A stretch of DNA of 64,000 nucleotides from Diprion similis (lineage: Eukaryota; Arthropoda; Insecta; Hymenoptera; Diprionidae): positions 5,208,001 to 5,272,000 of the forward strand of contig NC_060105.1 in the NCBI RefSeq assembly GCF_021155765.1. Reading direction: 5' to 3'. The position numbers and the translations under genes are program-made. The notes beneath the pieces were generated by a model, which did not search any database, had not been told where the DNA came from, and saw only the letters and a program-made list of their open reading frames with translations. Shown in pieces: positions 39,131 to 51,307 of the stretch (position 1 is the stretch's first letter; each line of letters opens with the position of its first letter).

Positions 39131-39380
39131 CTTAGAAAAATCTTTCGATAATGAAGCTTCGTAAACACAATCTTGCTGCACGCACGTTGCCGACGTGCTC
39201 CGTAACCTCAACTTGGCAACTGCAGAGCGTGCACACTGCGCAAGTGTGGGCCACACATGGGTGTTTAGGTTGGACAGCTGACCATATGCAGCTGACGAAC
39301 TTTCAGCTTGTGCTTGGCTTGTGCTTGTTTTGTTGTCGTCTACCCCATGCACATATTCAAGGATATCAATTGAACGTAAA
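39131..39380. promoter_or_regulatory. Divergent (bidirectional) promoter between PPAN and TRMT11
   Basis: Only 250 bp separate the PPAN start codon (minus) and the TRMT11 start codon (plus), so both 5' UTRs and promoters must fit here. The interval is richer in G+C than its neighbours and holds ACGT-containing pieces (GCCGACGTGC near 39190), but no perfect CACGTG E-box was found. Both genes serve translation, so co-expression would make sense; that is inference. Confidence 0.6.
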
Positions 39381-42277
39381 ATGATTGGAATTCCAAAAAG
39401 ATATATATTGTGGTTCGCGCACGAGCACGTCGATTTCAGGATAGCGGTAAGGAATTTTTCAAATTTGAAAGCTTCCACTAGATAATGGATGAATTAAATG
39501 ATCATTTTTGAGGTTAATATTATAAACCATCGCATTTCTAACAGGAAATCGAATCTATTTGTGAGATGTACGATATTAAAGTTAAAACAATTCTGAGGCC
39601 TGACGAGTACGTAAGTAAATAGATTTTTTTCTACTACTCACCCAGTTGTCATTGCTACTGTTCCTATAATTTTTAAGTTATGTTATTATTTCACACCTGG
39701 TGAACATAATACGTGTACTCCTTGTATTATAGAATGTTCTCCGCTGTCTATCATCAATAGCAATGTAGTTGTTACATCACTGAACCAATCTTCAAAAATA
39801 GCTTTGCTCAAAGCACAATTTTCCTAGGAATTTGAGTAAAGCACTGATGAAATTTTCTTTTTCCTTTCATTTTCTCACATTTTTCCGTTCACTGCACAAG
39901 ATTTCTATCATTGCTAACTATAAAGCTTGTCCCTCCAGTAATACTTTCTTGGCAAATTTCTTGACACATAACGCCTACTTTATACCTGTACCTTTTAATT
40001 TGTTGAAAAAAACTGTAGCCATATTGGATAATCGAGTCGGATTCAGAAGATGCTGTAAAAAAAATTGCTAGCAGAGCGATATCGCTTCGTTCTTGCATTG
40101 AATTGTGGGGTCATGGGAGCAGCCAAGAAGATTTCCACAGGAGTTTGAAGGAATACCCGCAAGAAAACATGAGGCTGCATCTTAATAATGAAAAATCCTT
40201 CAAAGTTATCGTCGAGACGTTTTGTAAGCATTTTTCACAGGATGAGAAAATTAAGAAAATAGAGGTAATGGACTGCCTAGTATATTTGAAAAAACAAGGT
40301 GATCCGTACTATCTGATACTGTGATTTAATTACAGTCCTTCAGTTATCTCCCGATAGATGGTCCTGTAAACTTGCGAAATCCAGATACTGCATTGATGTA
40401 CATAGAATATTATGGACTAGATCCTAATACAATACCTGAGAAACCATATCAATTTTTTTTTGGAAGATTGGTAAGAATTATGAATTATCGCATTGCGTGG
40501 ATTTTGTAATCCAATAAATTTTGAACATCATTTTAAAATTGTCATGAAGTCACAATAATCGTGAATCTTGATTATTTTACGTTATATTTTCAGGTGGCTG
40601 ATGGCCAGAGGCAATTAATACGTAAACTATCCCTCAAAACGCGGAATTTCATAGGAAATACCTCAATGGATCCTCAATTATCTCTGATAATGGCCAATCA
40701 AGCTCAAGTAAAAAATGGAGATTTAGTTCTCGATCCATTTGTTGGTTCTGGGTCGCTACTTGTTGCAGCATCCCAATTTGGAGGGTACACTCTTGGTACA
40801 GACATAGATTATTTAATGCTTCATGCACGCACAAGGCCCTCTCGGATATCACAAAAGGTTCACATCTTCGTTACTTTCATCAAATTAGTCAATCTTGTTA
40901 TTAACTGGAAATGGCGATTCTTCTAAGACTATGTTACGGCCATGTGTTTTTAACTCTGATCTCTGTTTTTTAGACCAGAGGGAAAGATGAAAGTATAGCA
41001 TCGAACATGAAGCAGTATGGAACAAGTTCATATTACATTGATGTTCTAGTGACAGATTTTTCTTTACCTGTCTGGCGTTCAGACATGAGAGTCGATGCAA
41101 TTATCACAGATCGTAGGTTCAATGCATCACATTACTATGATGGGCACACGTTACAAGAGTTTAAAATTGATCAAAATTAATAATAGTAATAAATTCGAAA
41201 AATTCTCAGTAATTGAATTTCAGCCTTAAAATCATCTTAAATCTTGCACAGCTCCATATGGAATAAGAGAAGCAACGGAGCGTGTTGGTACCATAAAAAA
41301 ACAACCTGTAATCGACCAGCATCAAGTAGCTAGTCATATTCCTTCCAAGATTGACTATGGGCTGCCTCAGATGTTCGTTGATCTGCTTTCATTTTCTGCG
41401 AATCATTTGTGTATTAACGGCAGATTGGTATGCTGGTTTCCTTTGTTCAGGTAAGAACATGAAAAATATCAGACTTATGATAAACTGACAACAAACTAAA
41501 GGTACCAAATGGTTACAATTTTCGATGACAGTAAATTTTTTGATAATTTTGAAAGAAAAAAAAATTCCATTTGCTGGTAAGGCGCTTTAAGGTGAGACTC
41601 GATAATTTCGATAATATCAAGTTTTTTATTTTTGAAACACCTAAAAAAATGTGATAAAAAATTCCTCCCAACAAAATTTATATTATGGTTATATATGTCC
41701 TGAAAAAAAAAATTTCAATCTCCTGCGATGAAAGTGTATGCGCAAGGAACTTTTGGCAGAAAATTTCCAGCATATCGCTTCCAAAAGTTTCAGTAATGAA
41801 AATAATTTACTGCATCGTATGTCATGTAAATGAACGTATACACGTGTCTACAGGGAACACTATGCAGACGAGCAGCTTCCCTCACATCCATGCTTGCAAT
41901 TAATTGCGAATTCGGAACAAATTCTGAGTACATATACAAGTCGCAGATTGCTCACTTATAAGAAAATTCGAGATCCTCAGGTACATAGGAGCATCGTGAA
42001 TTTGCAAATTTGCACAGTTGGTAGAATGATTTCATTTCACCATTTGAAATGAATGTCACAGAATCCTGTGTATTTTTATTCCAAGTGCATGATTTATATC
42101 TTTTGTTCCTTGTAGGATGATGATCCAATCGACGATTCGAATGTATTAGACTTCCGTGTAAGATATTTCGGACATGGTGATGAAACAAGAAAAGAAAGAA
42201 GAATGAAGAGAGCAGAACAGCGGGCAAAAAATAAAGAGAACTGGGAAAAAAACATTAAGTCAAAAACTGCAAGATGA
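39381..42277 (+). CDS. TRMT11: tRNA (guanine10-N2)-methyltransferase catalytic subunit
   Basis: Nine coding exons: 39381-39446, 39545-39610, 40019-40264, 40336-40470, 40594-40857, 40974-41112, 41252-41450, 41854-41980 and 42116-42277 (TGA), 1,404 nt, 467 aa (human 463). The N-terminal THUMP-like part has SLRSCIELWGHG; then FGRLVADGQRQLI, FIGNTSMDPQLSLIMAN, the SAM-binding motif LDPFVGSGSLL (D218-G224), TDIDY, and the catalytic DPPYGIRE (D305-Y308). With its partner TRMT112 the family methylates the N2 of guanosine 10 in tRNAs in the cytoplasm. The fifth exon ends at an unusual GTTCAC donor, but the phase and the alignment with the family support it. The third exon's start (40019) is placed where PYWIIESDSEDA matches the conserved PFWI... 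segment. Confidence 0.95.
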
Positions 42278-42997
42278 CTACATCTGTTTTAGAATTAAAA
42301 ATGTTAAAAGTTTATTTAACAAACCTGCTTATTACTTTTTCAAAAAATACTTTATATAAATACGAATTTTTGTTTCCACTCTTTATTTATCAGTAACGAT
42401 ATCATGCAAGTGGAAATTGTAAACGTGGTCTGTCGTTTTTCAAAATACCATAGTATTTTTAAACGTACTATTCGACTTCAATTCTCAAGGTTGCCTAAAT
42501 GTTATTCATTTGCCATCGCATGAAAAGGTCTTCTATAGATCCTGTTTTAAAACATATGTAAACATCCATAGAGGTCAAAAGCTAATCTATGATAACTCAT
42601 GTTTTCTCAGACAGTAAATAATCGAATTTGTTATTTACTTTTTCATTCAATAAATTTAATATTCATGCTGAATAATATTAAATAACAATATAAACATATT
42701 CCTTTACAAACCTTCACAAATAGGAAATACAACTACTGGAAAGATAATTTTTTACAACAGTGATTTACACGAAATACATCATATTTACGTACCGTGTGAA
42801 GTTGAAGTAAAATGCAAATTAGCAGTGTGTATACTTATATATACTTGACTTGATATATACGTATACTGTATGCATACGTGGTGTACTAGGGAGGTTTCAT
42901 AGTTCCAATGGATCAATGTTTTGAACATATCAATAAATAGCATCTCCCTGTACATCCATGAATGTACCAGACACATATACATTTATATAATTTATGT
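42278..42997. other. Shared 3' region between TRMT11 and EMC2
   Basis: 720 bp between convergent stop codons. A + strand AATAAA lies at 42649-42654 (TRMT11 side) and a minus-strand AATAAA at 42387-42382 (EMC2 side), so the two 3' UTRs may overlap as natural antisense. No coding sequence is seen. Confidence 0.5.
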
Positions 42998-44897
42998 CTA
43001 TGATTCTAATTGTAATTGCCCTAGTACATCTATAACATTTTTAACGTCTTTTTCTGTCGCTTTTACAGCATACCTTTTCTGAATTTGAGTTGCAGCCCAA
43101 CTGCCAAGCTTTATCGCATCCTTTTTCTTTGATGCGGGACACTTCGCTGATAAAGCAATGTTGTTGGCCACCTGTTCAAGTTAATATGGACAATATTAGT
43201 CAACACATAGTATTATTCTCAACCCGTCTTCTATTTCCGACAAATTTTCTACCCTAATGTAATTTGCTTATATAGTGAAAACTTGTTAAAGCCTACCAAT
43301 AATAGCCCATAAAGTGCTCGGATGTTGTTGGGATTCAACTTGATTGCTTGAGCGAAATAAGTTTTTGCCAATTCCATATTATCAAATCCGCCCTAGATGA
43401 GAAAATATTAGATTCGTTAAATTTATTGGGTAGCAAAATTAGAGTACTTAATGTCTACTTGAAGTGCATGTTTGATCTCTATTCAGATAATCCTACAGAA
43501 CAGATGAGTTTACTCACTAACCTGAGTATATTTAATTTCTGCATATCGCTGATAGATCAAATGACTATGAGGGTTGTGTAAAATTAATTCTTCCATGCAA
43601 AATGCTGCTTTTGCATACTCTTGCTCTTGCAGATATAAATCACACAATTCGTGCCATGCTTCTTGGTCACTCATGAACCTGTTCATGAGAATGTCAGTAT
43701 TTTAATGAAATGAGTAATAGCTTTGACAAGTAATTCCTGATGCCGATGACTAACTTTTTCAAATACTCGGTGAGCTCTTTTATAGCTTCAGTTATTCGAC
43801 CTTGTGTCTTTAGAATTGCCAATCTTCTTTTTCTTGGTGCGGCGTTAGTTTCATCTCTTTTGATTATGGAGTCCAAAATCTTGAGGGCCTCATCATATCT
43901 GCAAATGAACATATTATTTGTGCCAAATAATTAGAGATCAATTTTCAGTGTATCATTATTATGAAGTTAATGTAAAATGGTCATATATAATACTTTTCCA
44001 AGGCTTCCATGTGCATTGCGTGATATTTCAGCACCCTCAAGCTGCCTGGAAATTCTTGCTCCAATAAATCAATGCATTCCTTAGCAATTGATAAACGATT
44101 GCAATCCAAGGCAGCCACACATACTTGTTCTAAGACTAAATATTCTGTAAAATAATAAATACCACAACATAAAAGTCAATTTTCATGTAATATACAATTT
44201 CTGGTAAAGATTAGATGAATAAATATTTATTATGAGGATTCTTACTTTCGTTTCCCAATTTATGGATCTTGTCTGCTAATATGGATTCCCATAGCTCGAC
44301 CACATCTTCGCTCTTGCGTTCAGAATCCTCTCGCCAAGTTCTGAACAAGTCTCGTACATCTGTGGAATTGATTTGAAAATTTATTAGCCATATAGATTTT
44401 TATGCGTAGTGAAATACTGCAAAGCAGTAGGCTAACGTGTGCGCATATTTGCGTTTAGTGATACTTAATTATTCATCATAATTAGTAAAAAAAAAAATTT
44501 GCAACTGTGATATTGTAGCAAGATAGTAGCTTTAAGATTTTGTCGTTTAAATCTCATGCTCGTACAACGTGTCCCCAATTGAATGTTATACACGTCTTGT
44601 AAAATACCTGTCTTAATACATTTGATAGTCTATGAATATATATTTAAGCGAAATTAATCGAGTGATAATTGATTAATGAGGTAATATGCAGCATGAAATT
44701 CAGAAAAATTAATATTGATAAAGTAGCGTTACATATTGACTTACTTGACAAATAGAGGCATGTAAGCTAGAGTATCGAGTTGAGTTTAGGTGTAATTTTT
44801 CAATATATGCGTATAAAGAGGATAATGTCATCGTCAATTTATTGACTTATCATGAAGACCTACCTGTCCAAGACATATTATCATAATTCCATGCCAT
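42998..44897 (-). CDS. EMC2: ER membrane protein complex subunit 2 (TPR protein)
   Basis: Seven coding exons on the minus strand: 44897-44864, 44359-44246, 44144-43994, 43898-43755, 43678-43522, 43392-43297 and 43171-42998 (TAG), 870 nt, 289 aa (human 297). Conserved stretches include [13 protein letters not shown] near the start, [83 protein letters not shown] and [22 protein letters not shown], which form tetratricopeptide helices. ATG 44897 (MAWNYDN) is used rather than the inner ATG because it gives the same lead length as the human MAKVSELYD. EMC2 is a soluble cytosolic scaffold of the complex that inserts membrane proteins with moderately hydrophobic or tail-anchored segments into the ER. 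Confidence 0.95.
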
Positions 44898-46348
44898 TTT
44901 TCGTCTACCGAACAGAAGACCAATAGCCAACAATACTAAAAATTATTCAGTCAATTGCTCAATAAAAGTTGATTACTTAAATCGAGGTTATACGACAGGG
45001 TTGGCAGAAAATTTACTCTGTCAAAGTAACGCGATCACAAAAACTTGACTCACTCTTTCCGGAATCTAGAAGGCTGCGCACTCCAATTCAAAAACAACAT
45101 GTATATAATATACATAATACGCATACATATCTATGTATGTAGAATACATATTTACCATTCGATGTTGCAGGCCGTATTCGCATGATATATATTAATTGAT
45201 CTAGTTGTTTTAATACCGCTAATAGAAGGTTTATATTTTTCTTCCATTTATATGTAGAGTTTGATCTTAAGCATGAGAGATTTTATAGTTTTTCACATGG
45301 AATTACTCGACCTGCAATGATCCGAGCAACAAATATTAGTGTGTAAATAAACACATTTACTGCATTAAACAGTACATTGTCATGTATAGATTTTGTCGGT
45401 GAAAACATTTTGCAAAATATTGAGAAATGTATGTTGTAAATTATAGGTTACACATCTTATATATAATTAATATATAATTATTTTTCTTCAAACTAGATAT
45501 ATGATAAAAAATCATAATCTCAAAGTAACGAAATATGCGTGTACCCGTATGTAGGATAGATAAGATATTTAAATTTTTGCGAAACAGCTAAAAATACGTA
45601 TACCTATAACAAAGGTCGTGAGTAGAACAGGTGTTTGAATGTTTGGATACAGATGGCAGCGGATAATAGTATCTGGGTGGCGCTCAGCTCGTGAAATAAT
45701 TCCTTGTCGCTCTCATTCCTGGTTGGAATATTGCTCGTGCTGTTATCTGTTGTGTTTTTGGGCTGTAACTCTACGAAAAACATGTCCCTTTGATAATAAA
45801 TGGTTGAAAAAAAATCAAGTTATAGACATGGAAAAATCGGTTCGTGTTTAACCGTGTAATAATAGTGTCGATTGAATAGAAGGCAGGTGTAATTTAACGG
45901 GTAGAAGGTAGGCTCGTGAATTAATAGGATATCGATTTGCCCGCACAAGTGCTGTGCTGGCTGTAACGCACACGACCGAGCAACTAGGCAGCCATGGACG
46001 TCGATATTTTTGGGGCACAGTCCGTACGGACATTGAAATGTGACCGTTTAACATCGTCAAAGGCCTGATGAAAGGCAATATGTTGATAATCAGAGTCGCG
46101 AGTATAGCGAAGTAGTATTAAATAAAGAATAACGGGAGGGCAAAACCCTCGTACAACGGTGGTTCGTAGCTAGTGTTGTGTTTGTGTGTATGAATCGTCC
46201 GGTGCATTGCGTTTCGTTCCTTGTTCCCTCGGTTCCTTGTCCGCGATAAAGTTCATCGTACGCGAATTCCAACGTGAAATATATATTACCGAAAGGATAT
46301 TGAAAAAGGAAGAATCAAACCAGCGCCTTCTTTGTCAAAACCAGCACA
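44898..46348. other. Divergent intergenic region between EMC2 and the C2H2 gene
   Basis: It must contain the EMC2 promoter on the left and the promoter and 5' leader of the zinc-finger gene on the right, where CG-containing sequence increases (about 45900-46300). No conserved protein was found in its short open frames. Confidence 0.45.
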
Positions 46349-49300
46349 ATGGAGCTTGGAAGTAGCATGGGTTCAGGGGCAGTCGCCTGTCCCGTTTGCA
46401 CCTTGTATTTACGCGAAGGTATAAGCTTGCAAAAGCATTTGGATACCCACCCCAAGGAACAGGTAATAGAAGCTCTGATCAAGGCCAGCACATCGCCAGC
46501 ACAGCAGCCTCAGCTGAACATTTCTCAACCGGCGCAAAATCCCATCCATTCACCACCGAATCCTGTGGCTTCTCAGTCGCCGTATCCTGTAGGACCAGTT
46601 TTTGAATGTCCTCCGGTAGCTCCAATGATGTCACCCCAATTTGCCTCCTTCAGTTATCAACAATTTGTTAATAACGGGACAATGATGATACCGCAGTACG
46701 CGATGGCGCCGCAAGCCAATCAGATGATGCAAATGCTGTACAATCCTTACGGTATGTATCAACAGCAACAGATACCAGCGGTCCAAATGATCGCTCCTAT
46801 ATCAAATGTACCAACAACTTCGAGAAGCAGACCTATGGTCTCTGTGGCTAGTGAAAGTGGCGCTCGGAACAACATAATTTCACCTTTAAACAGTGCTGAT
46901 CTTGAACCGAAGCAAATTTTACCTGAAATTGAAGCAGAACAGGTTTTACCAGATGTTGAAATGTCGGTAGGTTCAATGCCGTTGTCTCGCGAACCAACGG
47001 TAAGCACAAACCAGCAGGAAGGTGAGGATCAAGGTGATCGGAATCAGGCCCAACAAGGACGGCACGATTCAATCCCTCCTCATCAGGATAGCAGTAGTCG
47101 AATTGAGTATGGAAATATTGTGCAGAATTCAGCAATGAGCAACGGTACAGTCGAGGATGACAGTGATAAGGGAGAAAGCGTACTACCTGACATAGAGGAT
47201 ACAGAATCGACCGGTCCTACACAACAAGTTCCCATACAGCACGAACATACGCAAACTCAGAACAGTGAGGAATTTACTCAGAACTTTGAAGGGGATTCTG
47301 AAAAGGAACGTAATAGTCGATTAGCTATTATTGAGATTGATTTAGATGCAGAAGATAATAAATTAGATAATGCAAAACAGAATTTGACGGTACATCGTGA
47401 AAATATGGTTGTTTCAGTTGAAGAAAGTATGCCAGTTGCAAGAGTGAAGGGATCGACTGAACAACCTGAAGTAGAACAATTGGAGCGTTTGTTGATAACT
47501 ATAATGGATACTGAATTCAATGTTGATTCATTGAAAAGTAAAAATGAGAAGATCGAGGAAGAGGAGAAAATTGAGAAAGGCTGTGAGCAGGAAGTTATTG
47601 TAGGTGATCGAGAAACTAGCGTGATTCAAGAAATAACAGCAACTACCAACCTAGGTGTGCCGAGAAGTTGCGTAAAGGTGTTGGAGGCTGATCGGATTCG
47701 AGAATCCTTAGCTCTTAGCAAAGACAATGATGACCGTCACACATCAGTTCAAACGGATGTGATTGAAACTTGTGCTCAAGAGGCTAGTACCCACTTTGTA
47801 TATAGTTACAAAAATAGCATATCTGCTCCTGCTTCACCCGCTACTCAAAAGAGCTCCTATCGGCTTAGAACTTATTCGACTCGTTCGGAAATGGGATCGA
47901 ATGAAAACCTAAGTTCTTACCCTGTTGGTTTTGAGGCAACAACGCTATTGGATGAGGAAGATAATGAAGTGGCCGAAAAACGGGAGTTTAGGGACAACTT
48001 TGACGAAGAAGACATGGAGATTGATGAAATTACCAGCCCTCATACTCCATTTGCAAAACATAATGAAAACGTTGAGTGTGTCAGGTCTCACACACCATTG
48101 TCAACTTTAAGCGGAATCTCTGGTCTTAGAGTAAGAACCGATCTCAGCAAACCTTGTTCGCCAGCTTCGACACATTCCTTTCAACATCTGGACACAAATA
48201 GCCTTTGTCCAGAAGATGATGCTGAAGAGATGGTAGACCCTGCAACCGAAAAAGATCCTATAGATTGTATGCAACTTCAGAGGGAAGTGGAACTAATGGA
48301 AAACTTGAAGAATATTTCACAGAAATTACAGCCGAATCATGTCTATCATCAATCTGTGATAACTGAAAATCTCGCCACCTTTTCTATTGAACATCACTCT
48401 CAGAAATCCATAAATATCCATGACCGTTACGCAGAGACAAATCGTCACAATGCTGATAATCTTTTAGACTTATCTGAACCGTCAGAACCAACGACAAGTA
48501 CGGACTCGAAAAACTTCCAACCTGTCAAGTCTATTCTTCACAAACCAACTACAGAATTGTTGAATATCAATGAAGATGCGCATCCAGGACCTATGAATGT
48601 ACTTGAATTTGATGGTCTTCAGATTCTGGTACCTAGCACGTTTATTAGTGAATCTTCCCAGAAAGCTGTCAGTGCAACTAGTCGACAATCTATAGTAAGC
48701 AGCGAGGGTGGGGTGGAGGCAGATGAGGAAATCAAGAGCGTTAACATGAGGGCGGATGAAATCATGCCTCCAAGGGGAGAATTATCGGAACAAGAAAGCA
48801 ATGGATGCCACGAACCTTCAGCATGGCAGGTAAGGGGAGATCAGAGCTTGTAGGGATAATGCTTTTATTATCCAGTATGGGAGATGAGGATATTTTCATA
48901 AAAATATAGTTCATTATGGATTATATTAATTATCCTTATCTACCAAATAATTAACAGACAGTAAGTGTTCGTAAGAATTCAATTTTGAAAATTTCCGATT
49001 TATAATGTGGAAAATATTTAATTCTGTGTTTAAATTTCAATAATTATTAATGAAGCCATTTAAAGACGAATATATTTCAGCAGTAACTAATCGAATATAC
49101 AGTTTTGTCCTACAGGTAGATGTGTAAGGGCTTTTTCAAATAATTTTTAATATGTTCTGCCTAGGCTCAGACCACAACCGCTATAATTGCAAAAATAGAT
49201 ACAACATTCTAAATGAAATTAAGAAAATAGGACAGTTTTGTTCAGTGTTACTTTGGGGTTTGTGTTTTAAAGAGATTTCACTCATATTATTTGCTAAGTA

Positions 49301-51307
49301 AGTTCTTACTTGAAGTTCATTTTTCACTCTAAAAATAATTTTGTCCCAGGTGTTTTGATACGTGTTTTCCAAATCTAATTTCTCCTTTACAGCTTTGTAT
49401 GTTGAGAAAATCATACCTTGTATATTCATTTTGCATGTTCTACGAATTATTTTCACTTTTTTCTTTCTCTACAATCCCAATCAAGGTCTTCTGATTTTTA
49501 ATTTCACATCTTCAAAACAGGATCGTCAGGATATTTATTTCTTCATATACTGTCAAGCAATTAAACATTGCATTGATATAATATCCAATCAAAGCTGTAT
49601 ACATCATGTTGTCTTTAAGCTGTTGAAAATTCATTGTGAATTTCTTTTTGCCAGCAGTTGTACATGGGTCAGGAATCGTCACGGATGTCAACGTCGTACG
49701 ATTTAATGGCACGTGAGAGTTGGGAGGAATCTGAGGGATCAGATAACGAGATTGGAGGCCCTCTTTTAGACAGTCGTTCATTGGCAACACATTTCACTTC
49801 CAGTCTGTTCCTGGACCGTGATAGAAAAACTCCTACAAAGCGATCTTTCAAGTGCCCGCATTGTTCGGAAGTTTTTGACTGTCCAAAAGAACGTAGAGTG
49901 CATACAGGGACTGTACATAAAGAAGCAGGACCTAGCAGCAGCAGAGATCCTATGGAGGAACCCGAAGTTAAAGACATAAAATTACTAGAAGGACGAATGA
50001 ATGTGTTCGACGATCTCTTTGTTCCAGGGCTGCATGTGCAGCAACCTCTTCTTCATCAGCTTCAACCAGTCCATCATACTCCGGATGTGACAAAGTTGGA
50101 AGTTGATAGGAAGATTGAAAACTTAATTGTTCCAACGTCTATTGAAATCTCTTGTTCGATTTGTGGGCAAATGTTTACTAGCGAAAAATCATTGCAAATA
50201 CATCATAGAAGGGTACATGTTTCTGAGAGTAATAAGCGTGTGCGGGAGAGCGCTAAGTGTCAAACATGCAACGAAGAATTTCCATCAGTTGTTTTGTTTA
50301 ATACGCACTTGAAGATTCATCCCTTGGAATGCGGTCAATGCGGTAAATATTTCTATAGAAAACAAAACTTCAAACTACATATGAAACGACACCTTGGAAT
50401 AAAGCCTTTCCCTTGCACTGTCTGTGACAAAGCATTTCTAACTAAACAAAAGCTGGATGAACATACCAACGGTCATACGGGCAATGCTCCTGTCAAGTGT
50501 AACTTGTGTAACGAAACTTTTAGACGTTATTCGAACTTAACTCAACACAAAAATCGGCATCATTTAAATATTAAAAAAAAATTAAAGGACTACATTTGTC
50601 ACTGTGGCGAAGTGTTTCACACAAAGAAAAAATTGGCTTGGCATAAAGAAACGCATGACGAAAAACCGAAGGCATGCACTTACTGTAATGAGAGATTCAT
50701 TCACATGGCCAGTTTAACGCGACATATGCGGAGAGCTCATAATCGTAGATTTGTTCCTGATGCTCAGAGGGAAAATGAAAATGTTGAATGTCCTATCTGT
50801 AAATGTATTTATTTACGCTCATCCTTAGCGGTGCACATGCGAGTTCATAATGGCGAAAGACCTTACGAATGTCAAGTTTGTTCTAAGGCGTTCAGCACAA
50901 AATGGAATCTACAACTGCACAAATGGACCCATGCTGCACGCAGTACAAAACCTTTCAAATGCAACCAATGTAGCGCCGCCTTTTATCGTCACAGCGATTA
51001 TACAGCTCACATGAACTCTCACCGCAATGTACGACCTTATACATGTAACTACTGTGGAGCACAATTTATCCGGAAATACAACTGCCTACGACACGTCAAA
51101 GAACACGAAGAGAATAAATCATACACGTGCGATATTTGCAATAAAACTTTCCACCGATCGTACTACCTTAAAGAACATTTGCGAGTCCATTCCGGCGCCA
51201 GACCATACACGTGTCATATCTGTGGTAAATCCAGTAGTACCAAGTCAAATCATAATAAACATGTGAGAATTCACCATGCAAGGGAACCTGTAAATACCGA
51301 GAATTAA
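46349..51307 (+). CDS. Large C2H2 zinc-finger protein (1 + 14 fingers)
   Basis: Two coding exons: 46349-48829 (827 codons) and 49658-51307, about 1,376 aa. A lone C2H2 finger sits at the start (C14, C17, H30, H34). It is followed by about 790 residues of low-complexity sequence: Gln/Pro/Met-rich first (MYQQQQIPAVQM), then acidic with repeats such as ILPEIEAEQVLPDVE. The second exon carries 14 more fingers from FKCPHC to CHICGKSSS; one is of C-x-C type (CHCGEVF) and several are joined by TGEKP-like linkers (NGERPYEC, SGARPYTC). It is probably a nuclear DNA-binding protein. I do not recognise the orthologue. The acceptor is a tandem CAGCAG, so one Gln may be optional. An AATAAA lies at 52002-52007. 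Confidence 0.88.

Noticed and set aside
39724-39840. Possible extra TRMT11 exon after the acceptor-like TATTATAG
   Set aside because: It runs into a stop codon within 12 codons and is not needed: exon 2 joins exon 3 (40019) in phase and matches the family.
45639-46272. Several 60-76-codon frames before the C2H2 gene
   Set aside because: They lie in both strands of a promoter-like region, with no conserved sequence or splice support.
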